Source: Polyangium sp. 15x6
Lineage (GTDB): Bacteria > Myxococcota_A > Polyangia > Polyangiales > Polyangiaceae
Assembly (NCBI RefSeq): GCF_029960785.1
Contig: NZ_JASBQE010000022.1
Location: 86,783 to 150,782 of the forward strand
Direction of reading: 5' to 3'
Length of the DNA: 64,000 bases
In this document: positions 18,227 through 26,790 of the stretch, in pieces
How positions within the stretch are numbered: the first letter of the stretch is position 1
How the letters are laid out: each line of letters opens with the position of its first letter
Translations under genes and position numbers: made by a program
Notes under the pieces: model-generated
What the model saw: the letters and a program-made list of their open reading frames with translations, nothing else
The model's database searches: none
What the model was told of the DNA's origin: nothing

Positions 18227-19120
18227 ATGATGGATCCGAAGCGCGATGGCCCGTCGATGATGCTCGCGCCGTCCGCCCGGGGGGGAGCCGCGCTCTCGTT
18301 CCCTCCCTCGGATCCGCCTCGCAGGTTCCCGCCGGTCGATCAGCACCTCGTCGTCCCCGAGAAGACGCGCGACGAGATGATACGCGGCCGGAAGATCATC
18401 GCCCAGCCCGCGCTCGAGCCTCACGGTGACGTGCACGCGAACCTCGGCGCCGTGATCCGCTTGCACGTCCGCGAGGGGTATCGTGCCTCGATCGACCTGC
18501 TCACGCGGGTCTCGGAGGGCTCGAACTTCGCCACGGACCTTTCGATCCGTCGCGACGGCACGGATCCCTCGACGGGCAGGCGTCACCTCGAAGAGGTCTC
18601 GTTCGAGATCGTGAACGAGCAGGCGCCGGGCGTGGTGCGCGAGAAGGCCGAGGACCTCGCTCTGCGAGGCGTCCGCCGCGTGTTCGCGATCCACGTGAAG
18701 CGCGGCGAGGTCTGCGAGTGGTCACGCGAGAAGGCCGCGTTCGTGCCGCTCGACCTCGACGGAATGATCGAGGACCCCTGTTTCATACGGCCGATCCAGG
18801 TGCGCGCGCTGCTCGACGGCGCGGCCGCGGAGCGCGAAGCCGCGCGGGCGCTCGAGCGCAAGGGGAACCCGGAGATCCTGGCGATCAAGCAAAGCGCGGA
18901 GGAAAAGGGCCGCGAGGAGGGCCGCGAGGAGGGCCGCCGCGAGATGCTCCTCGAAGTCCTGCGCGAGCGCTTCGGCGAGCTCCCGGAGGCCGTGCAGGCG
19001 CGCGTGGCGACCGCGACCGGCGCGACCTTGTCCCGGTGGGCGAAACGCTCCTACGCCGCGAGCTCGCTCGACGACGTGTTCGTCGAGGTCGAGGAGGACA
19101 GCGGACCGGTTCGTCGCTGA
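18227..19120 (+). CDS. Uma2-like putative nuclease with charged C-terminal coiled coil
   Basis: 297 residues from ATG 18227 (another ATG follows at once; a TTG lies two codons before). The middle (about 75-200) looks like a divergent PD-(D/E)XK/Uma2 fold: ALEPHGDVHANLGAVI, NFATDLSIRRDG with the expected Asp, and EEVSFEIVNEQA with the expected Glu, then a strand-rich end VRRVFAIHVKRGEVCEW. The C-terminal ~90 residues are highly charged (EEKGREEGREEGRREMLLEVL) with RERFGELPEAVQARV, like the C-terminal segment of Rpn/PD-(D/E)XK transposase-like proteins. Family assignment is inferred from motif order only. Confidence 0.7.
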   Translation: MMDPKRDGPSMMLAPSARGGAALSFPPSDPPRRFPPVDQHLVVPEKTRDEMIRGRKIIAQPALEPHGDVHANLGAVIRLHVREGYRASIDLLTRVSEGSNFATDLSIRRDGTDPSTGRRHLEEVSFEIVNEQAPGVVREKAEDLALRGVRRVFAIHVKRGEVCEWSREKAAFVPLDLDGMIEDPCFIRPIQVRALLDGAAAEREAARALERKGNPEILAIKQSAEEKGREEGREEGRREMLLEVLRERFGELPEAVQARVATATGATLSRWAKRSYAASSLDDVFVEVEEDSGPVRR

Positions 19121-19172
19121 GCATCCGCGCCCTCTTCCTTCCCGCCGTGCATGGGTCTACCGTCGCGCCCGC

Positions 19173-20474
19173 ATGGCCCGCTGCCGCGCCCTCTTCTTCG
19201 CCGTCGCCTCGGCTGCCCTCACGGCGCTGCCAGCCGGCGATGCGTGGAGCTCCCCCGAGGACGTGTACGGCTTCGGCCCGCGCTCGATGGCGATGGGCGG
19301 CACCGGCGCCGCGCTCGGCCGCGGCTTCGAGTCCGTCTGGGGGAACCCCGCGCTCCTCAGCCTCGAGCATCGACGCGAGCTCACGATCGGCCTGCTCGGC
19401 TCGGTCTACGATCTCCGCGCGCCCGAGCGCCTGAACTACGACAAACTCGCGGGCGGCTTCATCGGCGCGGTCTTGCCCGTGCCGTTCGCCGGGGTTTTGA
19501 AGGACCGCATCACCATCGGCCTCGGCTTCTTCACGCCCTTCGACCTCATCGTCCGCGGCCGCATCCTCTACCCCGAGACCAAGCAGTTCCCGCTCGCGGA
19601 TCGCACGGCCTCCGTCGCGGTCCAGGTCGGGCTCGGCGTCGACGTCGGCTACGGCGTCCGGATCGGCGGCGGCTTCGCGGCGCTCGCGGCGCTCACCGGC
19701 TCCGTCCTCGTGGCCACCGACGCCTCCGGCCGCATCGGCACCGTCGTCGAGGACACGCTCGTCGCGAGCTACGGCCCCATCCTCGGCGCGAGCTACGAGC
19801 GCGGCGCCTACCGCGTCGGGCTCACCTACCGCGGCGAGCTCGTCGGGCGCTTCAACGTCGTCATCGAGGTGAAGGATCTCGGCCAGATCGTCGTGCCTCC
19901 GCTCAACATCGCGGGCCTCGCGCAGTACGATCCCGCGCAGATCGCGCTCGAAGTCGCGCGCGTCCGCGGCCCGTGGCGCGTCACCGTTGGCGCGACGTAC
20001 AAGCGCTGGTCGGCGTATCCAGGCCCCGCCGAGGCCACCGTGCGTTGCCCCGAGATCGACCCGTCCACGGGCGCGCCGGCCGAGGAGCCTTGTGGCGCCC
20101 TCACGCCCGCGCCGCTCGGGTACACGGACACGATCGTCCCGCGCCTCGGCGTCGAGCGTGTCCTCTCGCCGAGGAAGTCCGTCTCGATGATGCTCCGCGC
20201 CGGCTACTTCCTCGAGCTCTCGCCCTCGCCGGCGCAGACGACCGTCGCGAACATCTACGACAACACCCGCAGCGTCTTCGGCCTCGGCTACGGGCTCGAG
20301 CTCGCCGCGCCCTTTCCGAACCTGCGCTTCGATCTCGCCGGGCAGGTGCAGGTCCTCCATCCTCGCGCGCACGACAAGGCCGCGGACGTGCCCGCCACGA
20401 ATCCCGGCGCGCCGTCCGTGCGCACGAGCGGCGTCGTCGTCGCCGGCGCGGCCACCGTGGGGGTCGGGTTCTGA
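19173..20474 (+). CDS. Outer-membrane protein of the FadL/OmpP1 type (first copy)
   Basis: 433 residues. Signal peptide ending near DAWSSPED, then VYGFGPRSMAMGGTGAAL, the family opening in which the N-terminus plugs the barrel, and ESVWGNPALLSLEHRRELTIG. Alternating beta strands run to the C-terminus, with TIVPRLGVERVL and LRAGYFLELSPSP as late strands. FadL-type proteins let hydrophobic compounds cross the outer membrane; the substrate here is unknown. The stop overlaps the ATG of the next, related gene (TGATG at 20472-20476), so they are co-translated. Confidence 0.85.
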   Translation: MARCRALFFAVASAALTALPAGDAWSSPEDVYGFGPRSMAMGGTGAALGRGFESVWGNPALLSLEHRRELTIGLLGSVYDLRAPERLNYDKLAGGFIGAVLPVPFAGVLKDRITIGLGFFTPFDLIVRGRILYPETKQFPLADRTASVAVQVGLGVDVGYGVRIGGGFAALAALTGSVLVATDASGRIGTVVEDTLVASYGPILGASYERGAYRVGLTYRGELVGRFNVVIEVKDLGQIVVPPLNIAGLAQYDPAQIALEVARVRGPWRVTVGATYKRWSAYPGPAEATVRCPEIDPSTGAPAEEPCGALTPAPLGYTDTIVPRLGVERVLSPRKSVSMMLRAGYFLELSPSPAQTTVANIYDNTRSVFGLGYGLELAAPFPNLRFDLAGQVQVLHPRAHDKAADVPATNPGAPSVRTSGVVVAGAATVGVGF

Positions 20475-21853
20475 TGACGAAACACGCGCGCTCGCTCCTG
20501 CCCACGCTCGCCGCGGCGTGGCTCCTCGTGGCTCCCGAGGCGCATGCGAGCGCGCCCGGCACCTACGGCATGGGCTCGCGCGCCGGCGCGCTCTCCGGCG
20601 CTGTCACCGCCGACGCCCCGGACTTCTCGGGCTGCTTCTACAACCCCGCCGGCCTCGTCTCCGCGCCTGGGCTCGAGCTCTCGCTCGGCTACGTCTACGC
20701 GGACAACCGCCTCCGCATCAACGGCAAGGACAACGACGTCGCCGACGTCCACGGCCTCATGGCGGGCATCGTCGCGCCCGGCAAGATCCTCTCGCTCCCG
20801 TTCGCCTTCGGCATCGCCACGTACATCCCCGACAACGGCCTCTCCCGCATCCGCGCCCTCCGCCAGGAGACGCCGCGCTGGGAGCTCTACAACGACCGGC
20901 CCACCATCCTGTTCCTCTCGGTCCACCTCGCCGTCCGCCCGCTCCCGTGGCTCGAGCTCGGCGGCGGACTCGCCTTCCTCGCCGCCACGCGCGGCCGCTT
21001 CGGCATCCGCGGCGAGGCCAATGTTTTGAGCCCCTACGACTCGCAGCTCTCCCACGAGGTCGACGCCGATCTCACCTCCATCCGTTACCCCATCGCCGGC
21101 GCGCGCGTAAAACTCGGCCGCTTCGGCTACCTCGGCGTCGCCTACCGTGGACAAACCAAGCTCGATCTCGCGCTCCAGGCGAACCTCGAAGGCGTCGTCG
21201 ACTTCGCCGGCGTCGACGTCCCGCTCCGCTACACCCTCGAGACGCGCACGCTCGACGCCTTCCAGCCGCAGCAGGTCGTCCTCGGTTTGTCCTTCCAGGC
21301 CGTGCCCCGCCTCCGCGCGAACTTCGATCTCGGCTGGGTGAACTGGTCGGCCTACGAGAGCCCGACCCCCCGGACCTCCGCCCACCTCGAAGCCGAGCCC
21401 CCGCCCGGCGTCGGCGTCGAGCTGCCCGAGGATCCCAAGCCCGTCGTGATCGTCCCGCCCGCGTTCCAGGACCGCTTCGTCCCGCGCCTCGGCGTCGAGT
21501 ACGTCCTCGCCTTCGGCGCCGAGCGGCGTGTGTCGGGGCGCGACGCCCCTGCCAAGGCCGTCGAGATCCCCTTGCGCGCCGGCTACGCCTACGAGCGCTC
21601 GCCCGTGCCGCCGCAGGAAGGGCCGACGAACTTCGTCGACGCCGATCGGCACACGATCTCCCTCGGCGCGGGCCTCGTCCTCAACGCGCCGTTCTCCGTC
21701 CTCCGCGGCGCGCTCCGCCTCGACACGCACGTGGCCCTCTCCGTGCTGCCCGAGCGCGTCACGCAGAAGGCGAACCCCGCGGATTTCGTCGGAGACTACC
21801 GAGCCGATGGCACCATGATCGCGGGCGGAGCCACGCTCACCGCTTCGTTCTGA
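20474..21853 (+). CDS. Outer-membrane protein of the FadL/OmpP1 type (second copy)
   Basis: 459 residues. Signal peptide ends VAPEAHASA; the mature start APGTYGMGSRAGALSGAVTA with SGCFYNPAGLV matches the FadL plug and the NPA motif. It shares architecture with the upstream gene (RFVPRLGVEYVLAFGAERR and VEIPLRAGYAYERSP align with its TIVPRLGVERVL and LRAGYFLELSP) but is clearly diverged, so the pair probably came from an old tandem duplication. The two may form separate or mixed pores. The ATG overlaps the previous stop by one base. Confidence 0.87.
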   Translation: MTKHARSLLPTLAAAWLLVAPEAHASAPGTYGMGSRAGALSGAVTADAPDFSGCFYNPAGLVSAPGLELSLGYVYADNRLRINGKDNDVADVHGLMAGIVAPGKILSLPFAFGIATYIPDNGLSRIRALRQETPRWELYNDRPTILFLSVHLAVRPLPWLELGGGLAFLAATRGRFGIRGEANVLSPYDSQLSHEVDADLTSIRYPIAGARVKLGRFGYLGVAYRGQTKLDLALQANLEGVVDFAGVDVPLRYTLETRTLDAFQPQQVVLGLSFQAVPRLRANFDLGWVNWSAYESPTPRTSAHLEAEPPPGVGVELPEDPKPVVIVPPAFQDRFVPRLGVEYVLAFGAERRVSGRDAPAKAVEIPLRAGYAYERSPVPPQEGPTNFVDADRHTISLGAGLVLNAPFSVLRGALRLDTHVALSVLPERVTQKANPADFVGDYRADGTMIAGGATLTASF

Positions 21854-21857
21854 GGGC

Positions 21858-22955
21858 ATGACGATGCGCACGGGACACCCGGGTTCGTTCCTCCTCGCCC
21901 TCGCGCTCCTGTCCGGCTGCGCCACGCTCGCCGACACCGAGACGGGCGGAGAGAATTTGCCGAACGCCGCCGCCGGCCCGTTCCGCGCCCTTCGCGCGGG
22001 CGAACTCGGCAACCTCCGCTCCGCGCCGAATGCCCTCGAAGACGACGAGACCTTTCCCCGCGATCCCGCCCTCCTCGACGCCGACGGTGATCCCGCGACG
22101 CCCGCCGTCTTCGGCTACTTCTCGATGACCCCCGAGGTGCCGGGCGAGGACCCCGATCCCACCGCGCCGCCGGGCGCCATCGTCCGTTACGGCGCCGAGG
22201 ACGGCCGCTCCTTCGATCGCGCGCCGCTCGTGGTGCTCACGCCCGAAGCGCCGTGGGAAGGTGGGACCGTCGGCGCGCCGTCGGTCGTCCGCGTGGGCGA
22301 CGAGATCTACCTGTACTACGCCGCGGCCGGCGGCATCGGGCTCGCGCGGAGCCTCGACGGCGGCGTCTTCGCGCGGGTCCCCGGCGCCGTCCTCGGGCCC
22401 GACGCGTCCGGCTGGGAAGCCGGCGCCGTGCCACGCAGCCCGGGCGTGGTCGTGCTCGACGACGGCTCGCTCCGGCTTTTTTACGAGGTCCCGGGGCCCG
22501 GCGACACGGCGCGCATCGGCGAGGCGCGCTCCGACGACGGCGTCACCTGGACCCGCATCGGCGACGGCCCCGCGCTCGCGCCCGCTCTGGCCGGGGAGGG
22601 GGCCGAGCCGCCCTACGACGGCGCCTGGGTCGGCGCGCCCGCGCCTGTTCTCGTCCGATCGGCCGAGGGGCGCTCCATTCTGCGCGTGTATTACGCCGCC
22701 CGGGACACGCTCGGCCGGGCCGTCATCGGTCTCGCCGCGCGATTCGACCCGGGTAGCGAAAAGCCCCTGGAGCGCGCCGTGAGCCCCGTGTTCGGCAGCG
22801 GCAGCTCGCTTGGACCCCACGAGCCCTGCGCCCTCGTGCACCCTGGCCATACATTGCTTTTCTCAACGCAACGCGCGGGCCGTACGAAGGGCGCCAATTA
22901 TCCGGCGGTGGCTGCCGGCGTGGCACCTGCCGACGTGTCCTTGCCCGCCCCTTGA
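21858..22955 (+). CDS. Lipoprotein with beta-propeller-like repeats
   Basis: 365 residues. Signal with lipobox LLSGC (Cys about 22). The body repeats strand pairs of the kind seen in five-bladed glycoside-hydrolase-43-like propellers: IVRYGAEDGRSFDRAPLVVL, IYLYYAAAGGIGLARSLDGG, LRLFYEVPGPGDTARIGEARSDDG, LRVYYAARDTLGRAVIGLAAR. No catalytic acid trio can be assigned, so binding rather than hydrolysis is possible. It starts four bases after the second FadL-type gene; the three probably form one outer-membrane operon. Confidence 0.75.
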   Translation: MTMRTGHPGSFLLALALLSGCATLADTETGGENLPNAAAGPFRALRAGELGNLRSAPNALEDDETFPRDPALLDADGDPATPAVFGYFSMTPEVPGEDPDPTAPPGAIVRYGAEDGRSFDRAPLVVLTPEAPWEGGTVGAPSVVRVGDEIYLYYAAAGGIGLARSLDGGVFARVPGAVLGPDASGWEAGAVPRSPGVVVLDDGSLRLFYEVPGPGDTARIGEARSDDGVTWTRIGDGPALAPALAGEGAEPPYDGAWVGAPAPVLVRSAEGRSILRVYYAARDTLGRAVIGLAARFDPGSEKPLERAVSPVFGSGSSLGPHEPCALVHPGHTLLFSTQRAGRTKGANYPAVAAGVAPADVSLPAP

Positions 22956-23083
22956 AACCGAGGGGGCCTGGGCGCGCTTCTTTACTTTGGGCTCGCTGCG
23001 TGATGTAACGTCGAGGCGAGTGAGAGAGCCCTCTCCACGTGTCGGCTTGGCCCGACGCCTGGGGACCGCGCCACGGAAGCGAG

Positions 23084-24283
23084 ATGTTGGAAGGAGACCA
23101 GATCACTCCCAAGATGCGGCTCTCGAGGCACCTCGGGCAGGAGGGCAAATCCCAGGTTTGGGTCGCCGAGCACGTGGGCTTCGGCAAGGACGTCGCCGTC
23201 AAGCTCATGGGGCGCGCCTTGTCCCGCAACTCCTCGCCCCTCCACCGCTTCCAGCGCGAGGCGGACGTCGCGGCGCGGCAGATCAAGAGCCCGCACGTCG
23301 CGCAGATCCTCGAGCACGGCCTCACGCGCACGGGCATGCCCTACCTCGTGATGGAGCTGCTCGAAGGGGAAGACCTCGGCACCCGCATCGCGCGGACCGG
23401 CCCGATGTCCCCCAGGGACGCCGTGCGCCTCGTCTCGCAGCTCGCCAAGGGCCTCGGCAAGGCGCACCTCCTCGGCCTCGTCCACCGGAACCTGAAGCCC
23501 GGCAACATCTTCCTCACCGAAGGCGAGAACGGCGATTTCGAGGCCAAGGTCCTGGACCTCGGCCTCTCGGTCCGCGCAGGCATCTCCTCGATGGGCCGGA
23601 CCACGAGCGACGCGACGCACATGATCTCGCCCGAGTTCATGAGCCCGGAGCAGATCTTCGGCCAGAAGGACGTCGATTTCCGCGCCGACCTCTGGGCCCT
23701 CGCAGTCCTCGCGTATTTCGCGCTCTCCGGCCGCGTCCCCTTCAGCGGCGCGAACCTCGAGGGCTTCGGCAACGCCATCGAGGAGGGCCGATTCGAGCCG
23801 GTCACCACGCTCGTGCCCGGCCTCCCGAGCTCGGTCGACTCCTTCTTCGCCAAGGCCCTCCAGCGCGACCCCACGGCGCGCTTCTCGGCGACCAAGGAGC
23901 TCGCCGACGAGTTCGATCGCGCGCTCGGCGTCGAGGGCGAGGAGCGCACGAGCCGCACCTCGTTCCCGCTCGTCACGAACCGCAGCTCGTCGCCGGGATC
24001 ACGGTCGTTCGGCGCGACCACGTCCACGGGCTCGATGCGCCGGCCCAAGCTCTCCTCCCTCAAGGAGATCTCCGATCGCATCCCGGCCGAGGTCCGGGAC
24101 GCGGCGTTGCGCCCGCCCGAGGTCTTGCCGGTGACGGTCACGCCGGACGAATCCCGCAAGAGCTCGGCGTTCCTGATCGTCCTGCTCGCCCTGCTCGGCA
24201 TCGGGACCATCGTGGCTGGGCTGTCGCTCCTCTCGGGCGACAGTACGCCCCCCCAGCGCACGGCGCCGACCGCGCATCCTTGA
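23084..24283 (+). CDS. Membrane-anchored protein kinase-like protein, predicted pseudokinase
   Basis: 399 residues from ATG 23084, preceded by GGAAGCGAG; a GTG at 23039 would add 15 residues. The kinase fold is complete (Lys40 in VAVK, helix-C Glu59, SPEFMSPEQ activation segment, RADLWALAVL), but the catalytic loop reads VHRNLKPGN: the proton-accepting Asp is Asn136 (codon 23489-23491). The glycine loop is also degenerate (GQEGKSQV instead of GxGxxGxV) and DFG is DLG. It should bind nucleotide weakly if at all. After a Ser/Arg-rich linker there is a C-terminal membrane helix (FLIVLLALLGIGTIVAGL) and a very short outside tail. The stop lies in the loop of a hairpin. Confidence 0.88.
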   Translation: MLEGDQITPKMRLSRHLGQEGKSQVWVAEHVGFGKDVAVKLMGRALSRNSSPLHRFQREADVAARQIKSPHVAQILEHGLTRTGMPYLVMELLEGEDLGTRIARTGPMSPRDAVRLVSQLAKGLGKAHLLGLVHRNLKPGNIFLTEGENGDFEAKVLDLGLSVRAGISSMGRTTSDATHMISPEFMSPEQIFGQKDVDFRADLWALAVLAYFALSGRVPFSGANLEGFGNAIEEGRFEPVTTLVPGLPSSVDSFFAKALQRDPTARFSATKELADEFDRALGVEGEERTSRTSFPLVTNRSSSPGSRSFGATTSTGSMRRPKLSSLKEISDRIPAEVRDAALRPPEVLPVTVTPDESRKSSAFLIVLLALLGIGTIVAGLSLLSGDSTPPQRTAPTAHP

Positions 24284-24406
24284 GAGGATGCGCGTGCGCG
24301 GGGCGTTGCCCCGCACCCCAGCAGGGGGCTGTCCGCCCCCTGCACCCCGGACCAGCGCAAGCGCTGGACTCGGGGTCGATGAACTGCGCGATGCGCAGTT
24401 CATCGA
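24272..24406 (-). repeat. Four-hairpin dispersed repeat, copy 3
   Basis: A hairpin at 24272-24293 (GCGCATCCT/AGGATGCGC) carries the kinase stop codon in its TGAG loop. Then A 24298-24314 (GCGGGGC/GCCCCGC), B 24321-24343 (GCAGGGGGC/GCCCCCTGC), C 24352-24367 (CCAGCGC/GCGCTGG) and D 24376-24406 (14-bp perfect stem TCGATGAACTGCGC, loop GAT). Order A-B-C-D. About 65 further bases (24407-24470) resemble the sequence after D in copy 5. Confidence 0.85.
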
Positions 24407-24486
24407 ACAGGCCGTGGCAAGACCATGAGCGGCGTTGCCAGTTGAAACAGCAGCGCTGCCGTACGTGCTGGCGACGTCTTCCCTGT

Positions 24487-24586
24487 CGACAGCGCGCATC
24501 GCGCGCTGTCGCCCCGGGTCCAGCGCTTGCGCTGGTCCGGGTGCAGGGGCGGATAGCCCCTGCTGGGGTCCGGGGTGAAACCCCGG
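24487..24586 (+). repeat. Four-hairpin dispersed repeat, copy 4
   Basis: D 24487-24511 (11-bp perfect stem CGACAGCGCGC, loop ATC), C 24520-24535 (CCAGCGC/GCGCTGG), B 24543-24563 (GCAGGGGC/GCCCCTGC), A 24570-24586 (CCGGGGT/ACCCCGG, loop GAA). It faces copy 3, so the whole 316-base gap between the convergent kinase and methyltransferase/glycosyltransferase genes is filled by a D-to-D pair of copies. Confidence 0.85.
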
Positions 24587-24599
24587 CGCTACGCTGCGC

Positions 24600-26099
24600 C
24601 TACCGGATCTCGTACCGCGACGAACCGCGTTTTCCCACGGGGAGCGCGTTCACGAGCCGGATCATCGTCCAGACCGTGCCGGCGATCTTCCGGAGCTTCG
24701 ATTGCCCCACGCGCTCCTGGTAGTCGATGGGCATCTCCACCACCCGGTAGCCGCATTTCGCGGGGAAGAGCAGCGTGTCGATGGGCAGCGCGTCGCCTTC
24801 GCCGTCGAAATCGAACGCGCGCACCATGCTCGATCGATACGCCCGCATGCCGCTGTGCACGTCACAGGTCGGGATGCCGTGCATCACGTGCGCGAGGGCC
24901 GCGAACGACCGGTTCGCCACGTAGTTCGGCAGCGGCATGGCCGCGGGCCGCGTGCGCGTGCGGGCGCAGTTCACCACGTCCACGCCCTCTTCCTCGACGA
25001 GCTTGCGCAGCACCGGGATGTAATCGGCTGGATACGTGAAGTCGCAGTCGAGGTAGATCAGGAGATCGCTCTCGGCCGCGGCGCTGTACATGAGCAGCTC
25101 CATCGCCGGCCCGTGCCCGCGCGGCGGGATCTGCCTGAGCACGCGCGCGCCGAGCCTCGCTGCGATCTCGGGCGTCCGGTCCGTCGAGCTGTCCACGCAG
25201 AGGATCTTGGCGTCGGGCGCGACCCTGCGGATCTCGCCCATCATCGCCTCGATGCTGTCTTCCTCGTTCATCGTCAACATGCCGACGGTCAAGCTGAGCT
25301 TGCGTGCCTTCGGCGGCTTGCGGGCGACGTACACGTTCTGAAAGGACAAAAGCTCCGGCGCGCGCGCCGCCACCACGTCCTCCACTGGGCGCACGAGCCC
25401 CTGGTAGAGCTTGTACGGCAGCGACTTGCGCAGGCTCTCCGGATCGGGATTCCCGCCCGGCGCGATCGCCCGCTGCGTCGAGAGCACCACGTCCTTCGCG
25501 GCGCGCACGAGCATCGGGTTCTGCTCCATCCGCAGCACCTCGAGCCCCGCGTGCTCCAGCATCTGCCGGCCCGTCTCGCGCGTGAAGAAGCGCAGGTGCG
25601 AGTCGTCGAGGATCCCGCTCTGCGTGTACTCGAACTTCCCGGCGAGCAGCCCGAGCCGCACCGTCCACGCCGCCACGTTCGGCAAGGACACGATCATGTG
25701 CCCGCCGTCCTCCAGGTACGGGAGCAGCCGCCGGATCACCGCGATCGGATCGGCCACGTGCTCCAGCATGTCGGCGAACAAGAGGAGGTCGAAACTCCGA
25801 CCGGCGAGGCCCTTCGTCACGGCCTCGTCGCTGGTCACGTCGATGGCGAGCACCTCGTCGAGCCGCGACTTGGCCCGCTCGATCGAGGCCGGGACGATCT
25901 CGATCCCGGTCACGTGCGCCCCGCGCTTCTTCGCGGCCTCGCCGTTCAGGCCCACCCCGCAGCCCACGTCGAGCACCCGGCGCGGCCGGCCGATGGCGCC
26001 TACGAGCGCCATGTTCTGCTCCTCGACGACGTACTTCGTGTTCGTCTCGCCCTCGGCCTTCGATGTGCCGTTTGCCGTCACGGCGGGGCTACTTAGCAC
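24600..26099 (-). CDS. Fusion of SAM methyltransferase and family 2 glycosyltransferase
   Basis: 499 residues from GTG at 26099, which overlaps the transaldolase stop by 11 bases; GTG at 26081 is an alternative. Residues about 20-235 are a class I methyltransferase (RVLDVGCGVGLNGEA motif I, FDLLLFADMLEHV, SLPNVAAW). Residues about 265-499 are a GT-A fold family 2 glycosyltransferase (LTVGMLTMNEEDSIEAM, ILCVDSSTDRTPEIA, LLIYLDCDFTYPADYIPVL, in which the Asp-x-Asp binds the metal-sugar nucleotide, and CDVHSGMRAYR), similar to dolichyl-phosphate mannosyltransferase-like enzymes. No membrane helices, so cytoplasmic. Downstream of gmhA, gmhB and a transaldolase, it may add and modify a sugar on a surface glycan. 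Confidence 0.9.
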   Translation of the reverse strand: MLSSPAVTANGTSKAEGETNTKYVVEEQNMALVGAIGRPRRVLDVGCGVGLNGEAAKKRGAHVTGIEIVPASIERAKSRLDEVLAIDVTSDEAVTKGLAGRSFDLLLFADMLEHVADPIAVIRRLLPYLEDGGHMIVSLPNVAAWTVRLGLLAGKFEYTQSGILDDSHLRFFTRETGRQMLEHAGLEVLRMEQNPMLVRAAKDVVLSTQRAIAPGGNPDPESLRKSLPYKLYQGLVRPVEDVVAARAPELLSFQNVYVARKPPKARKLSLTVGMLTMNEEDSIEAMMGEIRRVAPDAKILCVDSSTDRTPEIAARLGARVLRQIPPRGHGPAMELLMYSAAAESDLLIYLDCDFTYPADYIPVLRKLVEEEGVDVVNCARTRTRPAAMPLPNYVANRSFAALAHVMHGIPTCDVHSGMRAYRSSMVRAFDFDGEGDALPIDTLLFPAKCGYRVVEMPIDYQERVGQSKLRKIAGTVWTMIRLVNALPVGKRGSSRYEIR

Positions 26100-26739
26100 G
26101 GCTCGCCCAGGCTGCGTTGAACTCGCGGATCGTCTCGTCGGTCTTCGGGTTGTGCAGCATCTTCCGCAGGATGGCCGGCGGCACCGTCACCACGTGCGCC
26201 CCGTGCGCGAGCGACTCGTTCACGTCGAGGATGTGCCGGATCGACCCCACGATGATCTTCGCCCCGAGTTTTTCCCTGTCGAGCTGCGCCCGCGTTTCCG
26301 CGATGACGGGCCGCACGTCGTAGCCCATGTCCCGCACCCGGCCGCTGAAGATCGACACGTACGTCCCGCCTGCGAGCGCCGCTAGGTAGGCCTGGTTGAA
26401 GCTCATGATGCACGTCACGTTCGTCTCGATGCCCTGCGACGCGAGCGCGTGCGTCACGCGCAGGCCCGCCTCGCCGAACGGCACTTTGATGACGATCCGG
26501 CCCGGCGCCCACGTGTGGTAGCGGTGGGCCTCTTCCATCATCGCGCCCTCGGACTCGCTCACGAGCTCCACGGAGACCGGGCCCTTCGAGGCGGCGACCA
26601 CCTCGCGGATGCGCTCTTCGAGGTCCACCGCCCCGGCTTCCCGCGCGAGGATGAGCGGGTTCGTCGTGACCCCGGCGATCACCCCCCAGGCGAAGATGTC
26701 CTTGATCTCCTTGGGATCCGAGCTGTCGAGAAAGAGCAT
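26089..26739 (-). CDS. Transaldolase-family protein (fructose-6-phosphate aldolase-like)
   Basis: 216 residues from ATG 26739 (MLFLDSSDPKEIKDI), the normal start and length of the short TalC/MipB group; 16 upstream in-frame residues are excluded. The Schiff-base Lys is seen in RIVIKVPFGEAGLRVTHAL; GVTTNPLILAREAG and TCIMSFNQAYLAALAG are family signatures. These enzymes move or split three-carbon units of sugar phosphates. Its place between gmhB and a glycosyltransferase suggests that it supplies a sugar precursor for a glycan. Confidence 0.93.
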   Translation of the reverse strand: MLFLDSSDPKEIKDIFAWGVIAGVTTNPLILAREAGAVDLEERIREVVAASKGPVSVELVSESEGAMMEEAHRYHTWAPGRIVIKVPFGEAGLRVTHALASQGIETNVTCIMSFNQAYLAALAGGTYVSIFSGRVRDMGYDVRPVIAETRAQLDREKLGAKIIVGSIRHILDVNESLAHGAHVVTVPPAILRKMLHNPKTDETIREFNAAWASRAK

Positions 26740-26790
26740 GTACACTCCGAGCTGCGCGCCCGGCGGGCGCCGGGGGCCGCGGAGCATAGA

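Noticed and set aside
16536..18230. 564-residue plus-strand open frame opposite tatB and rlmN
   Set aside because: It is antisense to two well-conserved genes and its Arg/His/Asp-rich sequence has no domain.
19151..21853. A single 900-residue open frame spanning both FadL-type genes
   Set aside because: Only its second half (from 20474) is protein-like; the first half is the wrong frame of the first FadL-type gene.
24600..24720. Extended plus-strand open frame running from the pseudokinase region into the methyltransferase/glycosyltransferase gene
   Set aside because: It passes through repeats and has no recognisable protein sequence.
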